Shown: one piece after another, positions 53,501-64,000 of the stretch | Numbering within the stretch: position 1 is the first letter of the stretch | Layout of the letters: the number at the start of each line of letters is the position of its first letter | Origin: Viola odorata | Lineage: Eukaryota > Streptophyta > Magnoliopsida > Malpighiales > Violaceae | Assembly: GCA_963691705.1 (NCBI GenBank) | Contig: OY829539.1 | Location: 38,635,656-38,699,655 of the forward strand | Length of the DNA stretch: 64,000 nt | Reading direction: 5' to 3' | Position numbers and translations under genes: made by a program | Notes under the pieces: generated by a model | Told to the model about the DNA's origin: nothing | What the model saw: the letters and a program-made list of their open reading frames with translations, nothing else | Database searches by the model: none

Positions 53501-55256
53501 TCACTTGATTGCGGCCGAGACATTCGTACCTACACAAATATTTTTCACACCTACCATGTTACATTTGTTAGCACACCAAAATTTCAAAAAATTAGCATAA
53601 CGAGGAACATTTTTAATAGCCTGCAGCAAAGGGATGTTAACTTGCACTTTGTTAAACATCTCAAAAATCTCATGGTCCTCATCATGCTTCTTAGAGCTGA
53701 CTAGCCTTTGAGGGAAAGACGACTCAAGGATTTTATGAATGTATTCTTGAGTGAACTCGTCTGGCTCATCATTCTTTTTTGGGGAGCCTCTTGGAGATCG
53801 GATGTGGTCTACCATGACATCATCAACTTTGGGTTTCTTTGCTAGAAGTTGCTTTTCTTCTGTCTTGGGCTCAGGCTCGGGCAAGACAGTTTGTTCGGTG
53901 TCGAGGCCTAGATGCTCTGAGGAGGATTTTTTAATGTCGAGGCCTAGATTCTCTTGAGGGGGTAAGACATAACCACTGCAAAGAGTCATAGTGCACACAC
54001 TGTGCTTTGGGTTGGCCTCTGTTTGCCTAGGAAGTCTGCCCCCATTCTTCAATTCTTTCATTTCGGCAGCCATGATACTCATTTGCTTTTGCAAATCCGC
54101 AACAATTCTTGAGATGAGGTGCTTCATCAACCGGCGGGACAGTGAAGGTCTAACCTTGAGGAGGTTGATGTTGGTACTGATTGTTGTGGTAACTAGGCAG
54201 GGGCATAAAGTTCTGCATGTTGAAGGGAGGAGGGTGATTTCCATACTGATTCTGCTGGGGTGGCTGTCTAGGGCAAGACACCTGCGGGTTGTTTGCCCCA
54301 CTGAAATTGGAATGTCGCCACACTTGATCGTAATTATGGTCATATGGAGTCTGGTTGTAGTTACCCACGACATTGACTTGAATTTCTTCAGGAATAAAAG
54401 GACAGGCATCCGTGGCATGATCCATAAAATTGCAAATCTGGCAGGTCTTGCCCTGGACAGGTTGTCCTGCTGCCATATTCTGCAGCATACCTGTGATAGT
54501 AGTCAACTGATTTTGCATTGCAGCTACTTGGGCGCTTTGATCGTTGTTGCTACTTGCAGGGGTGACATTCTTTGCCATGAGCTCAATGGTAGCTTTGGCA
54601 GCGGTTGCTGTGAGGGCACAAAGAGAACCGCCACTTGCGGCATTTAGTAAGGCCTTGTCATGGGCCCTCAAACCTTCACAAAAATATTGGATGAGGGCAT
54701 GCTCGGTGAGGTTGTGGGAAGGGCATGAGGCTTGCATCCTCTTGAAGCATTCATAATATTGATCGAGATCCTCCGTATCCTTTTGAAGAATAGAGACCAA
54801 TTTCTTGCGATTAATCATGGCCATGGACGCTGGATAATACTTGTCCGTGAAGGCCCTTGACATTTCTGCCCAAGAGTTGATAGATCTAAGAGGAAGGTCA
54901 TAGAACCAGTCGAGGGCACGGAACTTGGCGTGTTCAATACTGACATTGATTGGCTTCATGGCCTCACAAATAGAGTGCAATTGTTGAAGGTGACGATGAG
55001 GGTTTTCTTGGGCAAGCCCACGGAAGAGGGGAAGATGAAGCATAACAACAGACTTGAGCATCCAGTCATAAGGGACAATAGGCCAGACAATACAACTACT
55101 GGGTGCCTCGGGAGCAGCATTGAGGTCTTCAATGGTCTGATGATTGGGTGGAGGCGGTGGATCTGCCATATTGGGTATCTTGGGGTAGACAAACTCTTCG
55201 TCGTCGAGGGCACGATGGAAGATCGATGTCTTGGTGCAGATCTCCTGGTCATACAA
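53501..55256 (-). pseudogene. gag of the Athila-like element (frameshift and terminal stop)
   Basis: From ATG 55256: retrotransposon gag domain (about 65-215; WFYDLPLRSINSWAEMSRAF, LIQYFCEGLRAHDKALLNAA) and a zinc knuckle C272-x2-C275-x4-H280-x4-C285, then a Gln/Pro/Asn-rich tail stopping at 54150. The rest continues in another frame (54160-53501): coiled coil (MSIMAAEMKELKNGG), then KVQVNIPLLQAIKNVPRYAN, ending at a TGA. So one frameshift and one stop separate gag from protease. The first 29 residues may not be used; M30 is also a plausible start. Confidence 0.72.
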
Positions 55257-55284
55257 ATAAAAGAGAGAAATTAGTTTCGTTCAA

Positions 55285-55302
55285 TCCTTGGCAACGGCGC
55301 CA
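55285..55302 (-). other. Primer-binding site, tRNA-Asp type
   Basis: Minus strand TGGCGCCGTTGCCAAGGA, five bases after the 5' LTR. It matches the usual tRNA-Asp site (TGGCGCCGTTGCCGGGGA) of Athila-type elements with two differences. Confidence 0.8.
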
Positions 55303-55307
55303 AAATT

Positions 55308-56688
55308 TGATCGTCACTCAAATATACTAATTTTCTGATGCCTAATTGCACAGTTAAAATATGTAAAGGGCAAGACAGGGTCAAACCACAGAGATTGAAG
55401 GATAAAAAGCTCACTAAAATATGTATGACAATGGATAAATGCAGCCAAATGGAACAGTAACTTAAAGGGGGGTTTGGTCGATTGACCTAAAAGATCAATC
55501 ACAGAGTTGGTTGCTAACAAGACAATTAATTAAGAGCATAAATCAAGGGCATGAAAATAAACAATAATCAAGGGCATGAAAGTAAAGAGCAGTTGAGGGC
55601 AAGATGACAAGAAAGATTATAAACGAATTTATTAATTTAGAAGAGACGAGATCTTAGCAAATGGGTATTCTTAGGTTGCATCTAGGGCTAGATAATTATT
55701 GGCTCAAGGATATTCTATTCTCATGTCGTAGACATGCTATAAGGGTCTATCACCTCCCCACACTGTCACTGCTAAAGAGATGACCTAGACACCTCGCCAT
55801 CCTCCCAGGCTCCTCCCCACACTATCACTGCTAAAGAGGTAACCTAGACACTTCGTCATCCTCCCAGACACCTCCCCACACTGTCACTGCTAAAAAGGTG
55901 TTGAGGGCACGATAATGACAGACAAGCAAATACAAACAATAAGAATATATTAATCACATTTAGGCCTCTTAACTAATCCTTGCAACCCTTGAAACACCCT
56001 TTACTAAGAAGATGAGCTTAGCCGCTCATGCTAACAAGTAATAAAAACAAATCTAATAAATAACATAAAAGTAAAGAGACAAGAAAGGAAATGAAAGCTT
56101 AATAAATACCAGTCGGAGCTTAAAAGCTCCGGTTTGAAAAAGAGTTAATGGTGGCGGCTGCTCCAACAAAAGGGAGGAATAAATTCCTAGAAAAGAAACC
56201 TAAGAGGTGGTTGCTTAAAACAAAAAATGAGATATGATGCCTAAAACCCTAAAACTAAAGGTATATATAGTGTCCAGCCCACAAGAGGACAAAAATCCAG
56301 CTAAGGGGAGAGAGTGACAGCACATGTCCTTCAAGGGGAATATTCTGGAATCTCTGTGAGCGCCTGACATCTTCTAGAAATGCATGAAATCCCATGCGGA
56401 TCTTCGAATATTCCTCTCTTTGGCTTTCGATCTTGATCTAATATGGATGCGTCAGGGGCAGGAGGCTACTCACTAGTTTGGCTAGCGTTGAGGGCTCGCC
56501 AATATTCTGATCTTCTAGGCCTTAAAGCTTAAAATCTCAAGAATTACTTCAAAAATGCATTTTTTTGCTATTTTTCTCCTTTTGGCGCTGATCTGCAATA
56601 AAGATGGAAATATGGGTAAAATAGCAGAATCATGCCCCCGAAAAGGCTAGAAAAGAGGATAAAATCACTTCCAAGAAACATGCATTCA
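55308..56688 (-). repeat. 5' LTR of the Athila-like element
   Basis: 1381 bp. Partner of 50402-51749, carrying promoter-like 'tatatatag' near 56262. Confidence 0.88.
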
Positions 56689-56693
56689 GTATG

Positions 56694-57038
56694 TCACTAC
56701 ACGACCGGATTTGGGGCACAAAGGCATACTGTCAGTTGACAGGGCAGCTCTCTCCAGTCTTCCGTTTGAAGAAACGGAGATGGGTTTTCTCCAGTCATCC
56801 GTTTGAAGAAACGGAGATGGGTTTGGGACTTTCTTAGGGGCAATTATGCATGGGTATGGACACTGTGTTCTGGCCACCCGGGTGGCTACCAAGCACCATC
56901 CGTGTAGTACAGCTCAAACCAGCGAGTTGTCATAGCCATCCAATAGAAAGTAGTCACGTGTATATTTCTTCTGTAAAAAAAACTGTACAAAAAAAGAGTT
57001 CCTTCTTCTTTCCACCCTCTCTTCCTCGAGAAATTATA
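56694..57038. other. Continuation of the split tandem array, then anonymous DNA
   Basis: 56694-56840 resumes the array (acgaccggatttggggcaca; two 37-bp-type units). Beyond it no gene is seen. Confidence 0.5.
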
Positions 57039-59054
57039 GGGTGTTCTGGGATGACATGTCAAAAGTGTGACATGTCATACCCCAACCAATGTTGTTTACC
57101 TCCATTGAAAAAAGAAAAAGTGTAGGTGATGACTTTGTGATGTAATAATGTAGAGGACTTTTTATTGCTTAGGTTTATCTATTTTTCTGGTTGATCTAGA
57201 GATGAGACCTGAGGCAAATTTCAGTAGCTGAGTTCTGCAAAAACTAGTCCTGTCAAAGCAGTTGGGTTCTGATAACTAATGCTAGGTCGTGCTGGTTGTG
57301 GTTGGTTGATACTCCCTCTTTCTTTTAAAGGAAGACGCCCGCACTATAGATACGCATATCGAGGAGGTCAGATGACGCACTATTTGACCCCAAAAAATTT
57401 CGTACTTTTTTTCGAATGTAGGTTAATCCTTAACGTACGTCCGAGAAAAAAATCGAAATTTTTTGGGGTCAAATAGTACGTCATCCGGCCTCCTCGATAT
57501 GCGTATGAACAGTGCGGGCGTCTTCCTTTAAAAGACGGAGGGAGTATTTGATAAGGAGGTCCAGCATTCGAGCCTAGATAATATAGCAAATTATGCTAGG
57601 AGAACTGAAAAGTAGTCGGAAAAATGAGGCACACGAGGAGACTGATACGAAGAAAATATATAGATATTGAGTGCTGATGTACAGTTTACCTATGTATTTG
57701 AATTGAAAAAATGAGACTAGAAATACTAATTCGAAGTTTATCTTTTTAATTTCTAAACCTCATTCCACCAGTTAAGTTGTGGTGTTAATGGTTAACTCTT
57801 AATTGCAGAAAGAAAAATAAAATCTTCACTCCCGTTCCTTATTCTTCTTCTTCCTCTTATTTAAAACAAACCCTTTTGGCAAGCTTTCCAGTTCCTGCAG
57901 GACAAACTATTGGCTTGAGCCCTATTCGGTTTCACTTTGGAGCTTAAGCCCCCCCATTCAGTTTCACTTTGCAGCTTGAGCTCCATTTGTAATAGATGAA
58001 CCCATTTGCAAATCAGTAAAACAAGGAATCTGCAGAGGTAAAACAATGGCACGACGAGGAACTGCTGGCTTTACTTGTCAAACTCCTATATGACGCCTCC
58101 ATCCTCTGTAAAGAAGACAAAATATTTATGATGACCATACAAACAAACCAAAGATGCTTCCTCAAAGTTAAGCATACTGCATATTTTGGTGGTCTAGTCA
58201 TGAATTAACAGACGGAAAGAGAAGAGTAGAGAACCCCATACAGCAGGAGCAATATTTGGAAAAAGGGAAAATCAGTTTCAAAGACAACGATTAATTAATC
58301 TTCAAAACAAAACAAATTCCTCCGAAATCTACCTTACTTGCTCTGTCTTTAATTTTCAATACGTAAAAGGAATCAAAATTTGGCAAAAGTTACAAGCATA
58401 AAACCCAGCATCAATTAACTCATCGCTGAATCGTAAAGTGTTGAAGGAACCAACTAACTCATTGGTAACTGACATAAACCCAGTATCAATTATACCATGT
58501 ATACAACAAACCCAGTAACAAGAAGCTTGATTTCTTTAAAATAGGTAACACAAAGGAATGTTAAAAGAAGTCTAAAGTGCTGAAGCAAAGTCTAAAATCC
58601 ATTTTACCGTCGCCGAGAATAAACCCAGAAACAATAACATCTAACAGCTAAAATAGTAAACTAGGTATGTTTATGCGGTATGTTTGGCGACAACTTGGAT
58701 ATCCTAAAAACCCTAGACTTATCATGGTTGCTGGGTTGAGGTTGAAACCAAAAACCCTAGATTGAAAGAGGAGATAAGTGAAAGGATGTGACCGCTAGGC
58801 GGTTGCGGATGGAGGCGGCGGCGGCGGATGTGGTGGTGGGAGAGTTGACTGCGGGTGTGGAGGGGGGAGAAGGGAGGTCTTGATGAACAACACGGAGATA
58901 GTGAAGAAGAGGAGAGGAGACGAGAGGAGAGGGAAAGGGAAAGGGGAAGTGAGGTGTAAAAAAATAATACAGGTGTCACTTTTTTATTGGTTGGGGTATG
59001 ACATGTCACACCTTTGGCATGTCATCCCCGTGACATGTCATCCCCGGAACACCC
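57039..59054. mobile_element. Unclassified terminal-inverted-repeat element
   Basis: Ends GGGTGTTCTGGGATGACATG (57039) and, inverted, GGGTGTTCCGGGGATGACAT (59054). Inverted repeats of about 55-65 bp extend to 'gtcataccccaaccaat'. The palindrome TGACATGTCA recurs two or three times per end. No clear target duplication. The interior includes a Stowaway MITE and GA-rich DNA (58790-58960) resembling a host-gene 5' leader. I recognise no protein in it. Confidence 0.55.
57312..57544. mobile_element. Stowaway MITE with TA duplication
   Basis: TA at 57310-57311 and 57545-57546 flank CTCCCTC... and ...GAGGGAG. Inverted repeats of about 110 bp (including 'gaagacgcccgcact' and 'ctatttgaccccaaaaaatt') cover nearly the whole 233 bp. 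The two open frames on opposite strands here are mirror images of the repeats. Confidence 0.85.
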
Positions 59055-61020
59055 GAGTTTTGTACCAAAATATGTCAATTAGAAATCTTTATTCTCAAAA
59101 TAGGGTTGTTTTAAACTTAATTATCAAAATAGGGTAGTTTGTGACACGTAGGATCCATATTACAATTATATTAATACTTGTTATCAATTTTTTTAAAATT
59201 TACTTAGAACAATGCTAAACAGTGCGAAGAAAGAAAATGAAATCACCGTTTCATTCTCAACAGACATCCAGAACCCTCACCCTCACCCTCGTCGTCTCCT
59301 TCTTCTCCGACCCCCTCATGCCGCACTACCACAGACCGCATAAAACCCACACCGTCGACTCGCCTCTCCCTACCAGAACCCTCACCCTCACCTCACCGAT
59401 AAATTGGCAAAGCAGCACGCCATCCATTGTTTATGTGTTGAGATTAAGAGTTTGTGACTTATAGTAAGTGATTTTCTTCCTAATCTTTGGTGTTTCTGGT
59501 GTTTTGGTCATTGACACCGTCCTTCCTCTTTTGGGTTTTTTTTGTTAATCATGGTTTTCATGTGATAACCTTTTTGGCTGGATTTTCAATTTATGCTTGG
59601 CTGGATTTTCAATTTATGCTTGGCAGGGTTTCTTGCTTGAAGTGATCACCAAATTCAACAACACTATTTTGCTAGAGCCATGTTTTGGTCTTTGTTCATT
59701 GAAGTCTTGAATCTGAATTTGGACAGTTTACGATATTAGATTGGTCATGCAATGATGAACTACTTACGTGCATACATTTTGATCATTTAGGTTGGTGGTA
59801 TGGTGTTTTTTGTCATCTCGAATCATGCGATGGGAATACAAATAACTATTGTTGCCAATCCAATGTTAAGAAAATGGAGTGGAGACGAGCGATAATAAAC
59901 AGGAAAGACCACCGTGAAGAAGGGAATGAAGCCGATGGCTTTTATGAGGTATCAGAAAGCTTTACAGTGAGAAAGAGATCTCAAGATAGAAGCAGCTCTG
60001 GCCAAGACAACAACTAGAATAGTGTGTGATCAACAGTTATCTGATCGTACTCTGTAAAAGTTCTGTAACCAGAAATAGGATAGGAATAGAAACAACACAA
60101 ACATCAGCAATTCCACCTTAGATGAAAGAAACTGCTAGTTTCATCTCGCATTAAGAAAGAAGAAGATATGTTATATTCCATTTAGATTTAACAAAGGCCT
60201 ATACTGATTTGATGGTACTTTTTTGCGGACAATCATATCAATGTGCTAATATAACTTTCTTTTGGGAAACCATACTTTGCCAACAAGACATAATGTGCTA
60301 TTGTATCATCATAAGTAACATCATAACATCAGAAAAAACTAACACTGCAACAGTAAAAGAATACACATCAGTTCAGTTCAAGCCATCATCACTAGAAAAT
60401 CCAAAGTCAATGTCGAGCAACTCAAGATAAAACTCGATAAAGGACCTTCCCCATCACCACCTGGAATAACCTTCCAGACAACTCTGACTGAGAAGCTCTA
60501 CTAGTTCACTCAGAATTATTTGCAACAAAATTGAAGATAATCAAACTCGTATTAAATATGGATCACGATAACACACATCTAGTAAGTGAAAAATGCATCC
60601 TAGTCAACTAGACATGAGCTGATCATCTAAACTGACCATTTGTGTGTTATCAACAAAGTCCTTTTATAACAATATAATTTTAATTAATAGAAGGTGGTCA
60701 TCGATGTTTGCATGGTAAACAACATATCATAACTAACTTACATGAGTAGGGGAGAGGTTGTTTGGTTTGTTGAGGCTTTTTTACAAACATGTGGTTGGCG
60801 CCTTAGTCTAACCTTTCATCTCTTGTAAAATGAGGTGCCAAACACAATTATAGGAATGTAAAAATCAAAACTCAAAGAATGAGATGTAGTTTCAAGAAAG
60901 GGCATTGAATGTAGTTAATAGTGCATAAAGTTTTGACCTTTAGTAACAATAAAAAATATACTCACCTTAGCTTTAGTACACAATTCATCAACAAATAACA
61001 GATAACTTCAATATATACTC
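59055..61020. other. Anonymous AT-rich DNA
   Basis: No supported gene. A roughly 24-bp direct duplication ('ggctggattttcaatttatg') lies at 59575-59622. Open frames at 59.2 and 60.2 kb show no recognisable features. Confidence 0.35.
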
Positions 61021-61185
61021 TTTCGCAGTCGATTGTCAACACAACAAAGGCACTCGCCCGACCAACACCTTTCAGAACAGTTAGCTCCGAAACAGCTTTC
61101 GATACATCGGGAAGCCTTTGAGAAGCATATTTCACTAGCGCCTCGTCGAGAGACGAAATATAATCTGACAAACGCGAAAACAAAA
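61020..61185 (-). pseudogene. Exon fragment of a plant helix-hairpin-helix protein of unknown function
   Basis: Minus strand: an acceptor-like tttgtcag precedes DYISSLDEALVKYASQRLPD, then VSKAVSELTVLKGVGRASAF. It resembles a conserved plant protein exon with the helix-hairpin-helix core 'SELTVLKGVGPATASAVLA'; here the PAT part is altered. No other exons lie nearby, so it is probably a captured or degraded fragment. The family assignment is from memory of the motif only. Confidence 0.45.
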
Positions 61186-61794
61186 AAAAATTATTTGACT
61201 GGACGACTTCAAACGACATCGAGAAGAAGAATGAAGACGAGAATGAGAACGAGGAGGAAGACGAGGATGACCCACCTGTCAAATAGCAAAAACAACTCTC
61301 TTCTCTTCGTAGAAGACTAAGAAGAAGAACAATCGTTTTGAAATAAGCGTAAAAGACATAAAGAAGAAGAAAAACAGTTGTTTTGGAATAAGAAGAAACG
61401 AAGAAGAAAATAAATGATGTGGAGCTGACATAGATAAAAAAACTATTAGTTAATAATTATGCTTAAAAGTACTAGATAATGATAAATAAGTTTATAAAAT
61501 AAAATTAGAAAAAAATCGTCCTCTTCCTCTGCCGGATTCCTTTCCATCCATGTTTTTAACAATCCCTCATAAAAATCACTGATTTTTTTTTCTTATAAAA
61601 TAGATGGGATGATGAAATGATGTAGATCCAGAACTTTTTTCAATCAAGAATCAAAGTCTTGTGTTGGAACGGTACTTGCAGATCCGATTTAAGAAAATCA
61701 AGGTTTTTCTCATGTTTTTGTTATTCCAGATTCCAGAATAATTGAAAAGATACGCATGAATTAATTTATCAAATAGTACAGATCCAATACCACT

Positions 61795-62290
61795 AAGTGC
61801 TTGTTTGGCGTTCCGGTTCTAGTTGGAAAAGTGATTCTGGAAAAGTGCTGTGTGGAAAGTACTTCTGGAAAAGTGCGGTGGGAAACGAGAAGTTGTTTTA
61901 TGGTGTTTGGTAATAATTGCGGTTAAAACTATGGTTGGAATGTAAAATGACCATAAAGTGTATAAAACCCATTTTTTAAAAATTAATAAAAATAGGAAAA
62001 GTGGATCTAGAATTACTTATCTTGAGATGGAGATTTTATTGTGCTAGTTTTTAATTTATTTTATTCTATTGTATAAAGTAAAAAAAAGGAAATTAAAATG
62101 AAAAAAAAAAAAAAGGAAAAAAAGTACAAACGCAGCTGCACTGGAGCAATTTGCTCCGGTCCGTGCAGCTGCTTGTTTGTGCCTTGAGTAGAACTGGGCT
62201 TCTTGAGAAGCCCAGTGAGCAATGGTGTTACCAAACACCATTGCTTGACTTTTTCTACTTGGGAAAGAGCTTTCCAAATAGAACCTTAAC
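61795..62290. repeat. Palindrome-rich MITE-like segment sharing sequence with the hAT elements
   Basis: 61940-62085 ('ataaaacccattttttaaaa', 'cttgagatggagattttatt') matches 22690-22835 of the first hAT element. It is followed by three hairpins: gcagctgcac...gtgcagctgc (62133-62172), tgggcttctTGagaagccca (62197-62216) and gcaatggtgttaccaaacac (62219-62244). The ends (gcttgtttgg; aaggttctatttgg inverted) are only loosely paired. Confidence 0.45.
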
Positions 62291-62299
62291 CCCAAAGGG

Positions 62300-63190
62300 G
62301 AACCTCACAACATGCTTTCGTGAAAATCTAGTTTTTTTCTCACATTTTTGTTACTTCAGAATCCAGATTCCAAGGTAATTGAAGAGAAAAAAAAGGATGA
62401 ATTTCATCATACCCATTAATTAATTCAACAAATAAGCATACATGGTTAGATCTAATTACTGAAATTTTATATTTTAATTTTTAGTTTTTGTTTCCAGTGT
62501 TCGTGTAGTTTTACCGATTTTAAAGTAGCTAGTTACTGGGGATTTTCTTTTCCAGTCTACTATGGATAGTTATAGATCCAACTAGTTTTTCAGTGTATGA
62601 TGTTCATGTGGACGAAATCATGGCTTAGCCCATCTGGTAAAAAGAGAATTTAGATCCCGACGACGACGAAGAAGTTAGTGCAGGAGCCGAGGGTGGCGGA
62701 TCTGAGGATACGGCAAAAGAAAAAGGGACGAATATTTTATTTTTAAAACATAAAAAGGAAGTCTGGATGGTGTTTTTACGAGGAAGACGAAGTGAAAAAA
62801 GAAAGTGTACTCACTACAGCGCGTGATTACACGCAAACAACGCGTCTGATGTGGCTTAAGTGGATTTATATTATTTTATTCACACCGTAACACTGTCTTA
62901 TTTAGTGACGTAAGCGATTTTAACGGGAGAGATGTAAAACAACCCATAAATAGGAGGACTAAATATGAATATTTATTAGTAGGGAGATGGAGATTAAACA
63001 ATTTTGATAAATTGAGTGAATTTGAATCTTAATTTTTCACATATTTTAAAATTTTGTCCAATTAAGGTTTACATTACCAATTTTTTTAATGATTTTAATA
63101 AGATCCATTGTAAATGATTAAGTTTTGTAATTAAAATTGTATGATTGGATTTACCATTATTATTACTCCTTCCATTCCTTTTTAGTTGTT
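62300..63190. other. Anonymous AT-rich DNA
   Basis: No gene or structured element recognised. Confidence 0.35.
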
Positions 63191-63196
63191 GTTTTT

Positions 63197-63911
63197 TTCA
63201 AAAAATATTGTTCCTATTTAATTGTCATATTTTAATTTTTAAGATTTTTTTTAGAATTAATTGTTCCTTTTTATAATTAAAAACAAATGGTTCATAATTA
63301 ATAAAGGTAGTTTAGTAAAAAATTATATAATAATTGTAACCTAATGATTATTTTGAGTATTGTAAAAAATGAAAAGTGAGGAACGAAAAAAGTAATATTT
63401 TTTATTTCACTCTTTTTCAATATTTAAAATAATTATTTAATGATTAATTTCAATTTTCAACCAACTAATTTCAACGAACAAGGTAATTACAATCCCCAAT
63501 TTCCACAAACCACAAAAGCCTAATTGGTTTTAAAATCTCTCAACTGAAAAAAGTTATTTTTTCAAAAAATATTGTTCCTATTTAATTATCATATTTCAAT
63601 TTTTAAGATTATTTTTTATAATTAATAATTCCTTTTTATAATTAAAGACAAATGGTTCATAATTAATAAATGTAATTTAGTAAAAAATTATATAATAATT
63701 GTAACTTAATAATTATCTTGATTATTATAAAAAATGAAAAGTGAGGAACGAAAAAAGTAATATTTTTTTATTTGACTCTTTTTTAATATTTAAAATAATT
63801 ATTTAATGATTAATTTCAATTTTCAACCAACTGATTTTAACGAAAGGTAATTACAATCCCCGATTTCCACAAACCACAAAAGCCTAATTGGTTTTAAAAT
63901 CTCTCAACTGA
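63197..63911 (+). repeat. 364-bp tandem duplication
   Basis: Two head-to-tail copies. 'caaaaaatattgttcctatt' at 63199 recurs at 63563, and 'ctctcaactga' at 63537 recurs at 63901. The copies differ by scattered substitutions and small indels. AT-rich, non-coding. Confidence 0.85.
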
Positions 63912-64000
63912 GTTTTAAGAGCATCTTCCAAACATTTGGTAAAGACTGAGTTTTGGCCTTGCAATATCCAAACATTTTTTTTTCTTTCCTAAAACCAAAA

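Larger units (their letters stand above)
50402..56688 (-). mobile_element. Athila-like Ty3/gypsy retrotransposon, internally deleted (6287 bp)
   Basis: Two LTRs (50402-51749 and 55308-56688), 5-bp target duplication GTATG at 50397-50401 and 56689-56693, a tRNA-Asp-type primer-binding site, gag, protease and the tail of integrase are present. Reverse transcriptase, RNase H and most of integrase are missing. It must rely on enzymes from relatives. It reads leftward and is inserted in the 37-bp array region. Confidence 0.88.

Noticed and set aside
52686..55330. Plus-strand open frames across the Athila-like element
   Set aside because: The minus strand carries gag and protease motifs; the plus-strand frames have none.
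57279..57589. Two similar open frames on opposite strands
   Set aside because: They are mirror translations of the Stowaway inverted repeats.
58722..59009. 95-codon Ser/Leu-rich frame that could be a signal-peptide protein
   Set aside because: Composition follows a GA/CT-rich tract; the frame includes the element's terminal repeat and shows no domain.
59222..59464. 80-codon frame with Thr-Leu repeats
   Set aside because: Low-complexity, no homology I can recognise, no splice or promoter context.

Overview
The window is nuclear DNA of a flowering plant, almost certainly a eudicot; I cannot name the species. The evidence is short GT-AG introns, one spliced group I bZIP gene (VIP1-like), a Mutator-like element, hAT and Stowaway elements, and Ty3/gypsy retrotransposons of the Tat and Athila kinds. 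Most of the 64 kb is nested transposable elements. Apart from transposon genes, I support only one host gene.

Layout. 1-6.6 kb: the 3' part of a plus-oriented Tat-like retrotransposon. Two spliced antisense accessory genes (A intact and running off the left edge, B frameshifted) and a 125-aa ORF lie upstream of an LTR fragment. 6.6-9.8 kb: a minus-oriented fragment of another Tat/Ogre-like element (start of gag, leader, LTR). 9.8-14.8 kb: LTR fragments, GATC-palindrome repeats, an RNase H-like pseudogene and AT-rich filler. 14.8-25.3 kb: a nest in which a hAT-like element (15196-23085, target duplication ATTGTAAG) has been split by an apparently intact 6.5-kb Mutator-like element (MULE, 15812-22303). 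A second, oppositely oriented hAT relative (23381-25272, target duplication CTTTTGGG) follows.

26.3-32.7 kb: the VIP1-like bZIP gene on the minus strand, four exons giving a 345-aa protein, with a MITE in its last intron. 33.6-34.4 kb: a LINE remnant. 34.4-39.3 kb: Athila-like LTR, gag and protease debris in both orientations. 39.3-44.1 kb: a plus-oriented Tat/Ogre-like fragment with one truncated and one full LTR, a primer-binding site and a broken gag. 46.5-50.4 kb: a second, decayed copy of the antisense-type accessory module (gene C and the 125-aa ORF) and a 37-bp tandem array. 50.4-56.7 kb: a complete but internally deleted Athila-like retrotransposon with two LTRs and GTATG target duplications, inserted in that array. 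57.0-59.1 kb: an unclassified terminal-inverted-repeat element holding a Stowaway MITE. 59-64 kb: mostly anonymous AT-rich DNA with one host-gene exon fragment, a palindrome cluster and a 364-bp tandem duplication.

How the parts relate. The MULE carries two convergent genes, a five-exon transposase (1151 aa) and a GRF zinc-finger, coiled-coil, membrane-anchored protein, separated by a large AT-rich palindromic array. The layout recalls maize MuDR (mudrA/mudrB). The Tat-type accessory module (Transposase_28-like, coiled-coil protein plus a small 125-aa protein) occurs twice, which suggests a conserved unit. These two are the best candidates for poorly described biology here. All splice sites were read by eye; none is backed by transcripts.
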